Source of the DNA: Neospora caninum Liverpool
Lineage: Eukaryota; Apicomplexa; Conoidasida; Eucoccidiorida; Sarcocystidae
DNA: 64,000 nucleotides
Assembly: GCF_000208865.1 (NCBI RefSeq)
Contig: NC_018387.1
Coordinates: 1,903,120-1,967,119 of the forward strand
Reading direction: 5' to 3'
Part shown: positions 23,333 to 61,593 of the stretch, one piece after another
Numbering within the stretch: position 1 is the stretch's first letter
Layout of the letters: the number at the start of each line of letters is the position of its first letter
The notes under the pieces: model-generated
What the model saw: the letters and a program-made list of their open reading frames with translations, nothing else
What the model was told of the DNA's origin: nothing
Database searches by the model: none
Program-made: the position numbers and the translations under genes

Positions 23333-24016
23333 GGTGGTCTTGGCGTTTGAGATTCGCGGCTTTAAAAGTGAGATATGCCACGCGTTGGTGTTTTTGAACC
23401 CGTGTCCGGGCTGTGGGTTGCCAGAGAAAACGTGGTTGCCAGGGGAGCGAGTTTTTTTTCTCGGCTTTTTCCCAGAGTGTCTCTGCGTCAGTCGTGTGAC
23501 GTCCGTTCCTATGGTCTTTCTCACCCGTCTGAGGAGTCGTTCTCGTTCCGCGTTTTCTCGTCTCTCGGGTGGAGCGTGGGCTTGTCTTTCGGCGAAGCGC
23601 GAGGGAGAACTCTTGTGAAGCTTCTGGAACACTGCTTTAAGGTGCGTTTGTAAATACCGCTCGCCAAGAGGCAGAGAAACAGCACACAGGCAGGAGGCGG
23701 AAGGGCCATCGGCCAGACGATCCCGCCTGCCCACAACGGCGCCCGCTGGTCTCTGTGCACCTGTCCGTAAACGCGGCGAGGCAGTCTAGTTCGCTTGGAA
23801 GCTGTACGCGTTAACACTGTGGTTTAGTGTACGCAGAGGGCCAGTCCGGGAGGAAGATATAAGATAGTAGGGAGTCTTCCTGTTTTTGAAAGGCGACCAG
23901 CCGCAAACTGCGCCGATCACCCGCTCAGCGAATCCCTTCTCCTCGCACAGTGCGAGCCACGAAACAGCCACGTTTACAGGAACTATACACAAATTCCTCT
24001 TATACCTACATCTAAA

Positions 24017-24060
24017 TATATATATATATATGCATATGTATGTATATATATATATATATA

Positions 24061-24100
<40 letters not shown>

Positions 24101-24182
24101 TATATATGTATATATATATGCATATATATGTATATATATTTGATGGTACACCGATATGCAAATATATATATATATATATATG
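24017..24182. repeat. TA / TATATGCA microsatellite block
   Basis: Alternating TA dinucleotides are interrupted by TGCA units at fairly regular spacing, so the block is a mix of (TA)n and an ATATATGC-type repeat. It lies in intergenic DNA upstream of gyrase B. Confidence 0.9.
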
Positions 24183-25669
24183 CCAATACGTGTCTGCATT
24201 CACCTACGTTTTGTTGTGCACAGATGTGGAAGTCTCGATTTTCAGAGGCAGCTGCCGCGAGGGTTGGCGCCAGGGCACTGGGCCCGAGGCTTCTGAAGAG
24301 GTTCGAATAGGCAAGGTCTTTTTGTTTTCTTTCCTCAAAACGCTGTAGCTCCGTGTCAGCGAAGCATGCATGCGATTTTTCACCTGCGTGCAAACGGCCA
24401 GAGCGGCGCAGTTGTCTGTGCACGCGGACTGCAGGCGAGAAGCGACGTGTGTGGATGACGAAGTGAAAAGCAAGTGTCGTTTGGGGACTCCGATCCCCCT
24501 ACTTGCATGTGTTTAAGAACCCCGAGCCCCCAGCAAAGAAGCTTTTTGTGTGTGTAGAGCGGTGAGACACACACACACACACAGCCCTCCGAGGTGGACG
24601 TGATTGTCTGAGTGCGACTCATGTGTGTGGTGACCCGTAGGCCGTTTTTTGAAAGCGACCGTGCATCTCAGCTAGTGTCTCTCGCATGCAGGCGAAACGA
24701 ATCGCTAGAAAGAAAGGCAGCCTCCTCTCTCGGCCGTTTTCCCGACACACGCACGTGCAGAAAAACGGGTGCGAGATGGGGCGCTTCTCGCGAGTTGCAG
24801 CAGAACATCTGTCTCCAGCAAGGCTCTCTCTCTCTCTTCTCCGCAGTGTCTCTTTTTTGCCTTCTCTGTTCGAACGCGAAGCGCGAACTTTGAGTCTTGC
24901 TCTTTTTCTGCAAACTCGAACAGTCGAGAAAACTGCTGGCAGTGGAAAGCGCGCCTATGCCCGTCTGTGGGGTTTCTTCTGTATCTCATAATTCGAGTCG
25001 TATCCAGTTTTGTCGGCGCTGGACTGCCGATTTCAGACGCGACGGCTCCCCGGCGAAACTTCCCTCTCCTCTGAGACACACATTTCCCTTGTCGAATTCC
25101 GTGCAACACAGTACCAGAAACCCTATGATCCATGGCGTTTAACGAGGCTTCAGACCGAACTTGCGATAAATACATCTTGGATAAACACCCCTTTGAGGAA
25201 AACTGCAAAATCACCGGGTGGAGAAGAGGTTCGATCAGATTCCACGCATCTCTGTCTCTCTTCTTTCTCGTTCTCTTTCTTTTTCTCTCTCTTTTTCTCT
25301 GCCTTCCTCTCCCTTCCTCTCTTGTTCGCTTTCCAATGGACCTCCCGGTCATTGCTTTTCACTGCCGCTTTTCGCTAGCCAGCCCGCGGGAGACAGCGGG
25401 GGGCCATGCGCCGTCTCTTGCATGTTGTTCGTGCATGCACACGGTGCGCACAAGACACCGAAGAAGAAAAAACGAGGAGAAGAGCATACGCGGTCTCCAG
25501 CAGTCTCTGCGGTGCGCCGGTTGCCTCTTTGCTCTTCGACTTTTTCTCGCCTTTTTTTCCTTTTTTCGTGTTGAGGACGCAAGGACATCCAGGCAGTCGC
25601 CGCATGCACACACACGCGCCCTGGGGCTGGGGTGGTCTGAAGACCGTTGACTCCGCGAGAATCAGGAAA

Positions 25670-34921
<9,252 letters not shown>

Positions 34922-36969
34922 TGCAAAGAAACACGAGGGGACACAGTTTCCGACAAAGACAGACGACACCGGCAATCGTCGCGGGGAGTGAGATGAGAGA
35001 AAAGAAAAGCGAGACGAGAGAGAGAGAGAGAGAGAGAGGAGAAAGGCGATCCAAGTTCTATTGTGCTTTTCATGACCATCATGTTTTTTAGTGCATTAAG
35101 TATAGTGGTGTCCAGCGTAGCAAGGCGGTAGAGGAGAGAAGGAAGAGAAAGATCAAGGAGAAGAAGAGAGGAGAGGAAGGAGACGGAGGAGAGCAAGGAG
35201 GCGAGCCAATATCAGAGATGAGAGAGAGGAGAGAAAGAGGAGAGGCAGGAGAACAGAAAGAGAAGAAAGATGGGAAGGAGTTAGGTTTTTTTCCGCCTGT
35301 GTCTGGATCGCTGCTCTGTTTGCTTCGCAACAAGGCGATCACTGCGCATTCCGTTTTTTTCTTAGATCAGGAGAATCGAGAGGTCGGGGTGTTGTCGGGG
35401 TGCCTTTTGAACGTTTGTTTTGCTTTCGCTGTTGTTTCGTAGCTGGTTTTCTTCTCAACTCGTGCGAGACGAAAGCCGCGAATTTCTGTCTGGGGGCTCT
35501 CCTGTCTTGCTTGTAAAACGAGAAAAGATCCCTCTTGTTCCAACTTGGCACATACTTACCGCTTTCTCAAGTTTCATTTGCAAAGGTTCGTCGACTGTGG
35601 GACGCAACCGCGTGAAGGCTTTTCGGTTCTTCCCCGCTGGTCCTTGTTTCAATCCGAGCTGTGTCTCGCCTGCTGCGAAACAGGCCAGCGCCGGGTTCTC
35701 CCGGAAACGCTTCAGATCTTCTCGTTCGCAACCGAAGAAACACAAAGCACGCTGAATCCACCTCGCTAGAGAGAGATAAGGAAGGAAAGAAGACAGCCAC
35801 GGAGACGGGCGTGAGCATCTGCATCCATCGGTAACCTTGCGGTTCCATACGCCGCTCAGTCCATGTCTATGTGTGTCAAAGCACATAAACGTCTCTCCAT
35901 ATGGGAGTGTATTTGTATAGATATGTAGTGGCAGACACGTCTCTGCGTGCACCGACACCTCTCGATGAAAAGGCAGCGTAGATTTCGGGTTCGCTTTGAT
36001 CTGCGTGTGTGGAGATCTTTCGTGAAGACTGCTGTGTATCAGCCGCGAGTGTGAAGAGTGTACAGGAAGGCGCACGAAACGAGGTGGCGCAGCGTCGCGA
36101 AAGAAGCGTCGTCCAGGTCTGCACGTGTCGCGTTTCCGAACGAAGTATTTGAGACTCGCGACTGCATCGAGAGGCTGGAACCCCGAAAGTGTTTTTTTCT
36201 TCGAGAGCATGCACGCGACGCTCGGGGAAAGCCACACAATTTTTGGATCAAAAAACAAAGACGTAAACAAGAAACTTGTTTCTCGCGGAGAGAGACTCGC
36301 CTGCCTTTTGCGCAAAGCCGTGCGCAACCCAGGAGGGCTCTGCGGGTTCTGCCAAACGCCACACACGCCCCAGAGCTCGGGATTCGTGCTCTGGGTGTCG
36401 TGCGCCTTCGCCCTTCTCGAGGCCCTCTTCAACTCCAGAAAACCGGATTTCCCTGGAAAAGACGATGACACACGTGGCGCGAATAAACAATGCCAAACTG
36501 ACACGAAAAAGCCGCAACTGAAACCCCCGCCCGACACGCAGAGACGCTGCTCAAACGCAAAAACGCGATCGCGGTTCGGCCCATAAGCCCTGCCCTCGGA
36601 AAGGCCAGAAAAGATGACGCGAGGCATGCAGAAGAAAACAGGCTCTGCACATGTGTTTACTTCATACTTGATATGCGAGACAGAGAGATCGGCGTGTGGT
36701 GGCCCTAGATCGATACGCAATCGGGCGAGAGGAAAGGACACACAGGAACCGCTTGTCGGCGAGGTCTCCTGCGCAGTGGCCGCGATCTCTGGGATTAAGT
36801 AAAATCGATTTCTGTCGAAAACGCCGCTTTGGACGGTCTCGGCCAGGCGCGCGCATGCAGACTCGCAATCCACTGCCTCCCCGTTCCCTCGCGGAATCTA
36901 CAAAGCTTTGCTCATCGTCCCGTCGAGGCACACCAACACCGCACAGCGGCGCACTCATACACACATGAA

Positions 36970-37022
<53 letters not shown>

Positions 37023-37103
37023 ATATAATTGGTATGTATAGCAGTATATATGTTCTCTATTGAGTGAAAAAAGTGGAGTTGTTTCGCGCGTGGCAGTTTC
37101 GGT
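34922..37103. other. Convergent intergenic region between gyrase B and the Pro/Ser-rich gene
   Basis: Both neighbouring genes end here, so the region should hold two 3' UTRs. A GA-rich purine tract lies at about 35020-35280 and a TA run at about 36972-37014. Several open frames on the minus strand (up to 472 codons, 35455-36873) have no recognisable domain or exon-like composition. I see no supported gene. Confidence 0.5.
36972..37014. repeat. TA microsatellite
   Basis: About 43 bp of alternating T and A, in the intergenic region downstream of gyrase B. Confidence 0.9.
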
Positions 37104-38494
37104 TTAGAGACAGTAAGTCTCTGTCCCGTGGGCGCCGCTCCACGCGGGGAGGAAGATGCTTTCGCTCTGCCGCATCTGTTGTTTGTACAGCTGCATTTGC
37201 TGTTGCAGTTTCTCCTGCATCTTTCGCTTCAGGTCACACTGAGCCGCCGTCAGCTCTCGCTCCTCGACCTGTCGGCGAATCGGCGCGTCGCAGGGCGGGT
37301 GTCTTGGCGCCTCCGCGGTGTGCCCTCTCCAGAGGTTTTCGTCCATCGCCGCTTCGCCCGCGAGGAGCGGCGCGGCGCCTGGGCGCGGAGGCGGCGTCGC
37401 GGAAAGAGGAGACGCGGCGAGGTCTGTCCCCGCGAGGAGAGCGCGGAGCGTCTCTCTGTCTTGGCCTGCGCAAATATCTTGCGCGGCGAGTGGCGAGGGC
37501 GCCGCCAAGGAAGGCGAGGAAGAAGGAAGGGACGGGGACTGAGAGCGCGGCGGGCCCCCGTCGAAGGCGCAGAAACCCGAGTCGCGTTTCAGAGGCGCAT
37601 CCGGGAGGAAGAGGGGGAGAGAAGTTGCAGAATCCGCATGCAAAGCGTCGCGCGCCGAGGCGACGTGAGGCTCTCCGAGGACGGGGCACGCGAAAGACGA
37701 GAAGAGAGGCGCGAAGGACGACAGAGAATCTGAGGCGGAGGCGTCCGAAGACGGCGGAGGCCACGCGGACGGAGAATGACGAAGAGGACCGGCGAGAGGG
37801 ACGGGCGACAGCGCAGGGAGAGAACCGATAGAAGACGCGGAGTCGAGAGGACAGTCGAATCGCTTCGCATCCGCTTTTTTGATCGGACGGTTATTGAAAC
37901 CCCGTAGAGCTTTCTGGTCGAGACAGGGGCGGCTTTGGAAGGAAGGCCGAGAGCGAGGGGCGAAGGCGCTTTTCGTTCGCCGAAAAACGAAGGCGGGGCG
38001 TGACCTGAGCTCAGCTCGTCCTCCGCGCCAGACAGCACCAAGTCGGGTGTATGTACACCCGAGCTCTCCGAGTCGAGGGAGAAGGAAGACCGTGAGGAGG
38101 GGAAACCCGACGAGCCTCGCCGCTTGGCAGGACTCGCGCGAGGCAGAGCAGAAGGCTGAGAGCAAGGGTCAGCCGCGGGAAACGGGGAAGTGGAAGACTG
38201 TGCAGGGTAGGAAGGCAGAGATGGCCACGGCAAAGGCGCGTCCATCGCAGCAGCCACGGAGGCATGCGCCATGGGAGCAGCAGACGCAGGAAACGGGAGA
38301 GAACCCGACAGAGAGGCAGGGAGAGACGAAAGTGAAGAAGGGAGAGAAGACGGAAAGGAGGAGTCTCCGGGCATTCTCACGGGCGCCAGCGAACTCTCGA
38401 ACTGCGTGCAGGACAGAGAGACCCGATTCTGGCTCGGAAAGCACGCCGGCAGCGAGTGGCCAAACCCTGCCTGGGCCACACTTTTCTCGGTCAT
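37104..38494 (-). CDS. Unrecognised Pro/Ser-rich protein with a Gln-rich C-terminal helix, 2 predicted exons, about 421 aa
   Basis: I do not recognise this gene. Exon 1 (38494-38039) starts at MTEKSVAQAGFGHS and is Ser/Pro-rich. Exon 2 (37913-37104) is in another frame: it starts at KALRGFNNRPIKKADAKRFD, continues through Pro/Ser/Ala-rich sequence and ends with a helix-forming Gln-rich stretch (KRKMQEKLQQQMQLYKQQM) before the stop. The exon 2 acceptor is strong (a pyrimidine tract ending CGACCAG). The phase-0 donor (TTG|GTGCTG) is weak, so the junction and the intron of about 125 bp are tentative. No signal peptide or membrane segment is evident. The low complexity and terminal Gln-rich helix suggest a disordered scaffold-like protein, which is only an inference. 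A 12-bp palindrome lies within exon 1 (38047-38058). Confidence 0.55.
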
Positions 38495-40975
38495 TGCGAG
38501 AAAAAACGAAAAAGAGCGGAAGCAGCAGAAAACGGAGACGCAAAGGAGACACGGGCAGCGCAGCAGTCAACAAACTTTTGCCTCCTCCGGGCGGGGAGCG
38601 CAGCCCAGAGAAGACGCGGGGAAGGAGACGACAAAATTCAAGCGAATAGCTGGAGGTGGACGAAGGAAACGAGAAAAGACACGCGGAAAGAGGAAAGGAA
38701 CGGGATGGTTCGAAAAAGAGCCGGCATTCTCAAGAACCCGACGGAGGGGGACAGCCCCAGGGAGGGCGTCCAGACAGACGCAAAAACGCATTCAAAACAG
38801 CAAGGGGACAACAAGCCGCCCGGCCAGCAGGCATGCACAAAAAACGGATTCGTCCGCGTCCCTGCGGTGAGGCTGAGAGCGGAAGAAACGCAGGGAAAAG
38901 CAGAGATTCCCAGAAAAAAGCGTTTCGTGAGTCCCAGGCCGCCAGCGGCGCGCACGGGGTTCTCTCTCTGCTCTCAGGCACACGCAGTGGCTGTCCTGGG
39001 GTGTACGTCCACCGGAGAAATTCACGGACCGGGAAAAAAACCGGGAAAAGAAGTGGGAAGGGAGAAGGCGGCACATGGATGGCCGTTTTTGGTTCTCCAG
39101 TTCGTTTCCCTGAAACAAGACGGAAGAGCCGCCCCCCTCCCCCCTTCCGGTGTTTTCCCTTTTCCTTCTTCCGCCTTTGCGACTGTTGCTTCCCTCTTAC
39201 GGAGTCTTTCAAACCTGAAAAAGACGTTTTGTGGAAGTTGGCGGCCTTCTGCGAAACACAGCCGCCTCGCCGTTCTCTCCGACTGTCCTTTCTCGCCTAC
39301 TTTGCGCGGGTGGGCAGCGGCCGCAGTCGCAGATGGGGGGAATTGCCCAGCACATCGCTCGTGTCGTGAGCCGCTTCTTTTCCAAACTTTTCAAACTTTC
39401 TCGCCTGGTGCTCTCGTCCTTCCTCGGCAAAACGAGCCTCAGACACGCGTCTGCAGGTCGGAGAGAGCGAGGGAAAACCGCCGGGCCGCGAGAGCGCGAG
39501 CAAGCCCGAAAAAAGCGAAAAGTCGCGGGTGTCAGTGGTCCTTTCAGCGGGAGAAAAACGCGTGGCATCTCCCACCACCCGCCAGCACGCGGGATGAGTG
39601 TCTCGTTTCAACAGAAGACCGGAAAATTTCGCTGCTGAGCAGAACATAAACCAACGAGTTCCCCGCACACTGCAAATATGTGAACGGCGGAAACACCGGC
39701 GGACCTACGAAGCAGCAAACGTGTGCATGCGCAACACAGCCACCTTCTCTCCACTCTGCACGTGCAGGAAATACATCGAGACAGAAAACACACACGCTGA
39801 TGAATATCCACGTGAAAACATTCAGATAGACAGGAATATGTGATCGAAGCAGTATAGGATAGGCAGCTGAAAACGCGTGAAGAGAGCCGTGTCCGCTCCT
39901 CTCCTGTCTGTAAATGTGTATTCATATATACACATCCAAGCTTGCTAAAATGGGTATAAATCGGCATTTACGTGTGCAGGTACGTGTGTCTCGCACAGGG
40001 TGTCTCCGTCGGCAACTGTCCACATAAAAACATATGCAGCAGATATATGTGTGGATGCAGGCATGTCTGTCTTTTTGCCTAGATCCGCCTCTATGGCCGC
40101 ATGGATTTCTACACTTCTCGCGCTGCATGTGACTGTGTGTATAAACGCGTGTATGTACAGCATAGGGAAGCTGCGGGGGCATTGATAAATGCACACATGC
40201 TTTTTCCCCGCCTATCGAAATATGGGCAGTTTTTGCTTCTTTGCGGCCGCAATGCTGAGGTGTCCATCCTCTGCCTCGAAAGGCAAAGACGGCGAGTCTC
40301 TCTTTTTATCTCTCGCCGAAAACCTCGAGGGTTGCCGAAAAGGATTTCTTTCTCTCCCCCCTCACGAGACGGCACGGGCCGAAAAACGGAAGCGTGCGAA
40401 GGGAAGGGCATTATGAGCAGAAAAACGTTAGAAAAAAGGCGCATTGTGTGGCGCTGGGCGGCGGCAAATCTTCCCTCGCTTCCAGGCTGATGGGTTGGTC
40501 GCCTCACTGTCTAGTACCGTGTGCGGGGCGCGTGCAGTGAGACACAAAAAACAAATGCACAGGTCGCTGTGTTTCTCGCTGCCTTCGTGGAAACCGAGAC
40601 ATCTCCTCTCTTTGGTTTCGATTTTCATGGTTGGATTAGCAAGACAGCCGCATAGGCTCGTCACCTCGAAAAAAACGGGAAAATGAAACAAGTACACTGT
40701 TCTCCACTTCTGCATTCTTGACAAGACAGTCCATGGTTGGATTTCCCCCTCGCCTTTTGTCTAACTGTTCTCTTTGAAAAAATGCCACGAGCGCGCCGCG
40801 GCGACCATCTTCTCCGCTCCAAAATCTCCTCTCTCCCTTCCTTCAGGTCTCCCCCCCCCCCCTGCAAGAGAAGGAGCGAAAACCCGCGCAAACACCCTAT
40901 GCACACCTCTACAATTATACATATTTATACATATTTTTATAGATACATATATACATACACCTATACATATGTACT

Positions 40976-41019
<44 letters not shown>

Positions 41020-41155
41020 CCGAAATCTGCTTGCACACATGGATGTCTATCGATATAGATATTAGTACTATTGCACACATTTCCTCTTTCTCCTTCGCAT
41101 TTTTCCGTGTACTTTGGTTTGAATTCTTCTCAAAAAGAGACGAAGTCGAGGCCAG
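38495..41155. other. Region between the SMC2 3' end and the Pro/Ser-rich gene's 5' end
   Basis: Both flanking genes are on the minus strand, so this should hold the SMC2 3' UTR and the promoter of the Pro/Ser-rich gene. A 397-codon plus-strand frame (38456-39649) is antisense to that leader and has no recognisable domain. A poly-C run lies at about 40852-40862 and a TA run at about 40978-41017. I see no supported gene. Confidence 0.5.
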
Positions 41156-58740
<17,585 letters not shown>

Positions 58741-61593
58741 TTTTCCGCCAGCGAGAGAGGAGACAAGGCAACGAGCCGTTCGACAGATGTGGGGAAAGAA
58801 TGAAAAAAAGTTGGTATTGAGCAGAAGATGACGAGAGGACAGGCAAGGAAACAAAGCGACGCCGCAGAGCACAGCAGGAAGAGTTTCGGAAGCGACGGAA
58901 AGATGCTTGAGGGCGCCTCAGTACCGGAGGCGGAAAGACAGGTCTTAAGAGAGACGGCAGTGGATGTATGTATCGAGAATCGAAGATTCGAGTCCGTTAA
59001 CGGGATTCGAAGCGATAAAAGGTAAAGCTGGCTTCGTTTTATGTGCAAAAGAAGGCGCTCGCAATCGCTCTTCTTCGCATTTCCCCGTGCTGCGGGAAGC
59101 CATGGGGCACTAGAGGCGAAAGGACACGGAGCTAAAAAGAGAGACGAAAAAGGGGAGGACTGGTGGAGAGAAGACTGTAAGACAAACAACAAGGAGATGG
59201 CGACCAAGGAAGTACCGGCAGAGCTACAAGAGCTACAAGGGAAGGCGCCTGGCTGGTGTTTGCCAAGCTGTGCGAGCAGACGAGAGGCTTTATGGTCTGG
59301 AGAGGAAACGCGAGCAAAGAAGGAGACAGCGAGGCTGTGCGCACGTCGGAGAAAGAGAGAAGCGAACAGCCTTTGCCATTCTGTTTCTTTGGAGAGACTC
59401 GGGCAGCTTTTTGATCCGCAGTCGAGAGCATGCAAGGAAAAGGGGGGTGGTTTGTCTTCACTGCCGACTCGGGAAAACTGTTGTCTGGAGCGATTGTGTT
59501 TGTTCAGTGGTAGCAGCGAGAGAAAATAGGAGAAACCGGGAAAAATCGATGGAGACAGCCAAGAAAACAGAGATTGGAGGTGGAAAAGCAAAAGTGAAAA
59601 AGAAAATCGCGATCGAGGGTGGGCGGTGTGCGCTGGACCCGATGCTTGACCGAAGGGAGACCCTCCCTTTCATTCATTCTCGAAAAGTTCAGTAGAGGAT
59701 TTTTCGGCTCCGAACGCTTTCCCTGTTTTACATCACAGTCATAAAAAAAAGAGAAAACGGGTGAAAAGAGCAAGCTCTTGCACACGGCGGCATTTCTTCA
59801 GGACCCCGACAGCTGGTTGGAGACACGCGAAAAGGAGGTCGAGCGAAGCGGACGACGAGGTAATCTGCCATTCCCCCAGGATTCATCCGTGAGTTTTGGT
59901 TTTTCGGAAGAAAAGCGCTCTTCTAGTGGGCATATCCGGTGCAGGAAATGATCTACGGCAAGAGTGTTTGTTTTCTGAGTTTTGTGGTGTCCGTTTGAGT
60001 CTCGACGGAATGCAGTTGCTCTGTCTGTACACTGAAAGCGTGCGTAGCTGTCCTCGGATTAGACCGCCGTCACTGAGTTTCACCCCATAAGCTCTCTTCG
60101 AGGAAGGTACCGATTACGAGACCGTGAAAATGTCGAGACATACGAGACGACACTGGGAGAAGGACAGAGAGAGAGGCGCTCCAGAGGCGTGTCTGGTGTT
60201 GAGGCTGGTGCGCTGGAGCCAGGGAGTCGAAGCGTTTCCGCACACCCCGCCTGGTGTAATGTTTGTCGGCAAATATGCATTCGGTTTTCAGGCGCTCCCC
60301 AAACTGCTGTGTCACTATCGTGCCGCGCTTAGTCCAAGCACCACGGCAGAACATACCGTGCAGGCTGCAGTTCGGGTACCTTTGGATCTCTATTGGCACG
60401 CTGGGCAATCCCATCTTCAGCTTCGTACCGTGATACGACCCTCAGAGCGGAGGTCTTTATTCCCCAAAGATAGCGTACAGCTGCTGAGCAGTAGCAGATT
60501 CCCGAAGTGAACGACGGCAGTTTCTTCACACACCGTGTGGTAGCTGGGAGTTTAGGTGTAGTTGCCCCACGGAGACCCGCATCTCGTTCTGGCGGCGAGT
60601 CCAAAGGAATAGGGCATCATAGATTATATGGATAGTCCACTGCGGCGTCGCCCTGCGGCGTAGAACATGCGATTCTCGTATGCACAAAAGGTCACGGCAA
60701 TGAGCAGGTGCCACTGAGCAACCGTGATAGAAGACCGATATGCGATAGCCACAGAACTTTCGCTCCAGCGTCGCGCGCACCTTGTGGTCTTGGGACCATC
60801 TCAAATGGCCTTGCGCCCTGTTCCCAAGGTGATGGACGTTCTTGGAACCGGTAATTGCGCCTGGTATGTGTGGGCAATACTGGACTCTTCTACAGGTAAA
60901 CGGGTGCTCGAGGGCCGGGAAGAAATGTGGCAAGTCCTACGTGTTCGTGTTCCTGACGCGGATTACTAATTTGTGCGGCTGTGTTGAATGGGCGGTTTCA
61001 AGCAACTTTAGGATCGAGCGGTGCTGTGAACTACCGAGATGCTGCGGTCACTCCCTCCACTGCAGAGGCTTTGTTTTCTTTTCTCACGCGGGGCAACTTG
61101 AAACTGACAATTCTGAAAGAGTAAAGCTGGCATCCCGTTGCTTTTTGGTGGAAGAGAGTTTCTAGGGAGAGAGGTGGTCCAACGCTGAGGAACAGCTGAA
61201 ATGCGAATTCTCTCGAAGACGGCTCAGGCGATGGTGATTGTATCAGGCTGCACGTGGAATGTGCGGAGCAACGGGACTTTCGCTGTCCCTTTTTACATAT
61301 CCCGTGCAGATTGTGGGGAGAGATGGGGCTCCGGCTGTTCAAAACTTCCGGAGAATTCGGGCTTTCTTCCCCAAGGAGGTCCTCCGAAACTCCTTGTCCT
61401 GCTACTGGGCAGACTGAACCCCGGAGGGACAACAGGTTCACTCTCTCTGACGCAACCCGAGTCGTCTGTCTCCGGTACACCCGTCTGCTGACCTTTGGTA
61501 TCTTCATTCGCACTGCAGATGACCCGGTGCTCGACTTGCTCGAGTGTTTCTTGGGCTGCAGAGATACGTAAACAAATTCAGGAAGTACCTTTC
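58741..61593. other. SMC2 5' flank and intergenic DNA
   Basis: The SMC2 promoter should lie in the left part. From about 59880 to 61200 the sequence has a more even base composition than the rest of the window and fewer simple repeats, but its open frames (at most about 136 codons until 61031) show no recognisable domain. I checked by eye for mitochondrial-like or transposon-like sequence and recognised none. Confidence 0.45.

Larger units (their letters stand above)
22440..25669. other. Intergenic region with microsatellites and one unassigned open frame
   Basis: This 3.2 kb stretch separates the LENG1-like stop from the gyrase B start. It holds a poly-G run (about 22597-22610), a long TA/TATGCA block (about 24017-24170), an AC run (about 24565-24583) and a pyrimidine-rich stretch before gyrase B. 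A 223-codon open frame (22661-23332, plus) includes a charged stretch with helix-forming composition (EKRELLEAQGRKEAARREEQ), but no family or splice pattern can be assigned. Confidence 0.5.

Noticed and set aside
25220..25245. A GGTTCGATCAGATTCC-like tRNA arm
   Set aside because: The surrounding bases do not form acceptor or anticodon stems, so no tRNA gene is supported.
35455..36873. 472-codon minus-strand open frame downstream of gyrase B
   Set aside because: Its translation has no recognisable domain or composition typical of the other proteins, and it lies between two convergent gene ends, where UTR is expected.
38456..39649. 397-codon plus-strand open frame
   Set aside because: It is antisense to the leader of the Pro/Ser-rich gene, is basic and low in complexity, and shows no domain.
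60100..60960. Nuclear copy of mitochondrial DNA
   Set aside because: Such copies are common in Toxoplasma, but I could not recognise any cox1, cox3, cob or rRNA fragment, and the stretch is not AT-rich as those are.
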